A stretch of 60,000 bases of DNA from Symsagittifera roscoffensis (taxonomy: Eukaryota; Xenacoelomorpha; Acoela; Convolutidae): contig NC_087062.1 of the NCBI RefSeq assembly GCF_963678635.1, positions 97,209,705 to 97,269,704 on the forward strand. Reading direction: 5' to 3'. Of this stretch, positions 58,540-60,000 are shown piece after piece. The position numbers were made by a program, and so were the translations under genes. The notes under the pieces were generated by a model. The model made no database searches. It was not told the origin of the DNA and was given only the letters and a program-made list of their open reading frames with translations. Numbering within the stretch: position 1 is the stretch's first letter; each line of letters starts with the position of its first letter.

Positions 58540-60000
58540 CCATGAATTTTTTTTTGCCTTTTTCTAGTAAATGTTCCAGCTCTCATTTTTTGGCAAAAAC
58601 TAATCAGAAAAGAAATCTTTGTCAAGGCTGATAAATTCTTGTTCTACTTGGTCTACATGATGTAATTTCATTCAAATAGTGAGAGAGAAGTCATTTCTCA
58701 CCCACCCATTATCAATAACTTACTAAATGAATTTCCGCACTGAGACGCTTGTGAACGGACCTGTAGATCCAATGGTGTTCTCCTATGCAGTAAAATTGTT
58801 GGCGGGTTTGTAAATTTTTTAACAACCGACAATGGAATTGTCTAAAAATAGTTTAATATTATACGAGAAGTCGTGTTTTATTTGGTTCAGGTTTAGATTG
58901 TGACTTTTTGATAGTATAAAATTCAAACAAATTCATATAAATTTCATGTAAAGTTCATATAAAATTCAAACAAGTACAGAAAAGCTTAATTAAATCCCCG
59001 TTTATAGTTGAATATATTTAGCTTGCGCTTTTAAAACCGCTTTTCGCCACACCCTTTGTGCTGAGCAACCCTTAACTCGGTTTTTGCCGTTGCAAACGTT
59101 CTTTATAATTCTCATGCTTTAGGAGAGCCGGAGGCTTCGCAAATTGTTCTTTAACTCATTGTACAGAGAATAAAATGAAAGAGGTTAAACCAACTTAGAG
59201 CGAACTATCTAATGACTTTATAGACATTTGATGTTCTTCGCCCACCGGTAGAGAATTAAAACTACCGTTAAAAGGTAAAAATTGAATGAAAACATAAAAA
59301 GAATTAGCAGCCGTAGACCCTCAAGACGGTAGTGTTTACATCAAAGCACTATATTTAAATAAAATTCAATTGTCAACAACGAATTTGCAAAAAATTTTCT
59401 AATAAAAAGTCGTAAACATTTATGTTTCATTTCACGAAATGACAGATTTCTATCTAAAGACATTACAGAATGTTTAAGAAAAATGTTCTTAGCGACTTTG
59501 AGATTGGGGATTTGGCCTCGTGAGAAAAATGATTGGGCGAGGTTTTTGGCAATTTTTGATCAGAATTGTTGGAATATAAAAGACAAAAATCCACGAAGAG
59601 AACAAAAAAATTATATTTTGCCGAAAATGATCAAATCTTGCTTTCGCAAACGGAAAATGGAATGATTTTGGCCGCAAGTTCTGCCTTTTTTGCAAAAAAC
59701 GCTATAAAAAGTGTTTGGAACTTGTCTAGAAGCCATTTTCATTGCGATTCCATGGGTTAAAATCTGCTATTATAATTGCGATTTGAATTTCGATATATGA
59801 AGAGCAGAGAACTCGCAAAATACCCGAAGACAATATAAAATTTCTGCCCATTTCTTCATAATCATGCACAAATATTCTTCCCATTTTTATCAGTAAATTT
59901 TCTATTAAATGCTTTTTTATAATTCTAGCAAGTCCATAGCAAAGTCCCCCCATGGTTTCTCATCAGATTTTTTTTTAAAATATTATATAATTTGATTTAG
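58540..60000. other. Spacer without recognisable gene
   Basis: AT-rich sequence. Overlapping short frames on both strands at 59483-59953 show no family resemblance. Confidence 0.45.

Overview
This is an AT-rich, gene-poor stretch of a metazoan nuclear genome. The evidence is GT-AG introns, a conserved animal ER-membrane gene split by an intron, two opsin-like class A GPCR first exons, LINE retrotransposons, non-autonomous DNA transposons with target-site duplications, and long non-coding spacers. I cannot name the phylum from the sequence. No bacterial-type operon, CRISPR array or plasmid feature is present.

Layout. 1-1347 is a relatively GC-rich open region of unknown family, interrupted by one TAA that lies inside a perfect splice-donor consensus. 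It is followed by a purine-tract and LTR-like region (about 1377-2820), so it may be the 3' end of a retroelement. 5837-8332 is a 5'-truncated Jockey/CR1-like LINE on the minus strand with an intact reverse-transcriptase frame, fused to a piece of a hAT-like MITE (8333-8620). 9007-11479 is the one complete, confidently identified gene: a two-exon TRAP-alpha (SSR1) homologue, an ER translocon-associated protein of 289 residues. 12.8-18.9 kb is non-coding with dispersed repeats. 19.0-27.4 kb is a direct duplication of a roughly 3.4 kb unit whose second copy carries 1.4 kb of extra sequence. 28.3-32.6 kb holds an exon-like GC-rich patch, a near-perfect 114-bp-arm hairpin and a dispersed GC-rich repeat family. 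33-41 kb is repeats and featureless spacer.

At 41152-41360 and 48740-48936 are two paralogous first coding exons of a rhodopsin-like receptor. They are most similar in pattern to r-opsin/melanopsin N-termini, and both end at a phase-2 GTGAGT donor. No downstream receptor exon is recognisable between them or after them. The rest of the right half holds a 560-bp foldback element, several MITE copies (two with perfect 8-bp target duplications), a cluster of palindromic AATCGATTATAAT-type motifs, a G-rich minisatellite and a heavily decayed LINE (56.16-58.53 kb).

The genes do not form a functional unit. The strongest leads are the paired opsin-like first exons, the duplicated block with its 1.4 kb difference, the hairpin that carries a copy of exon-like sequence, and the palindrome-rich tract at 53.7-55.5 kb.
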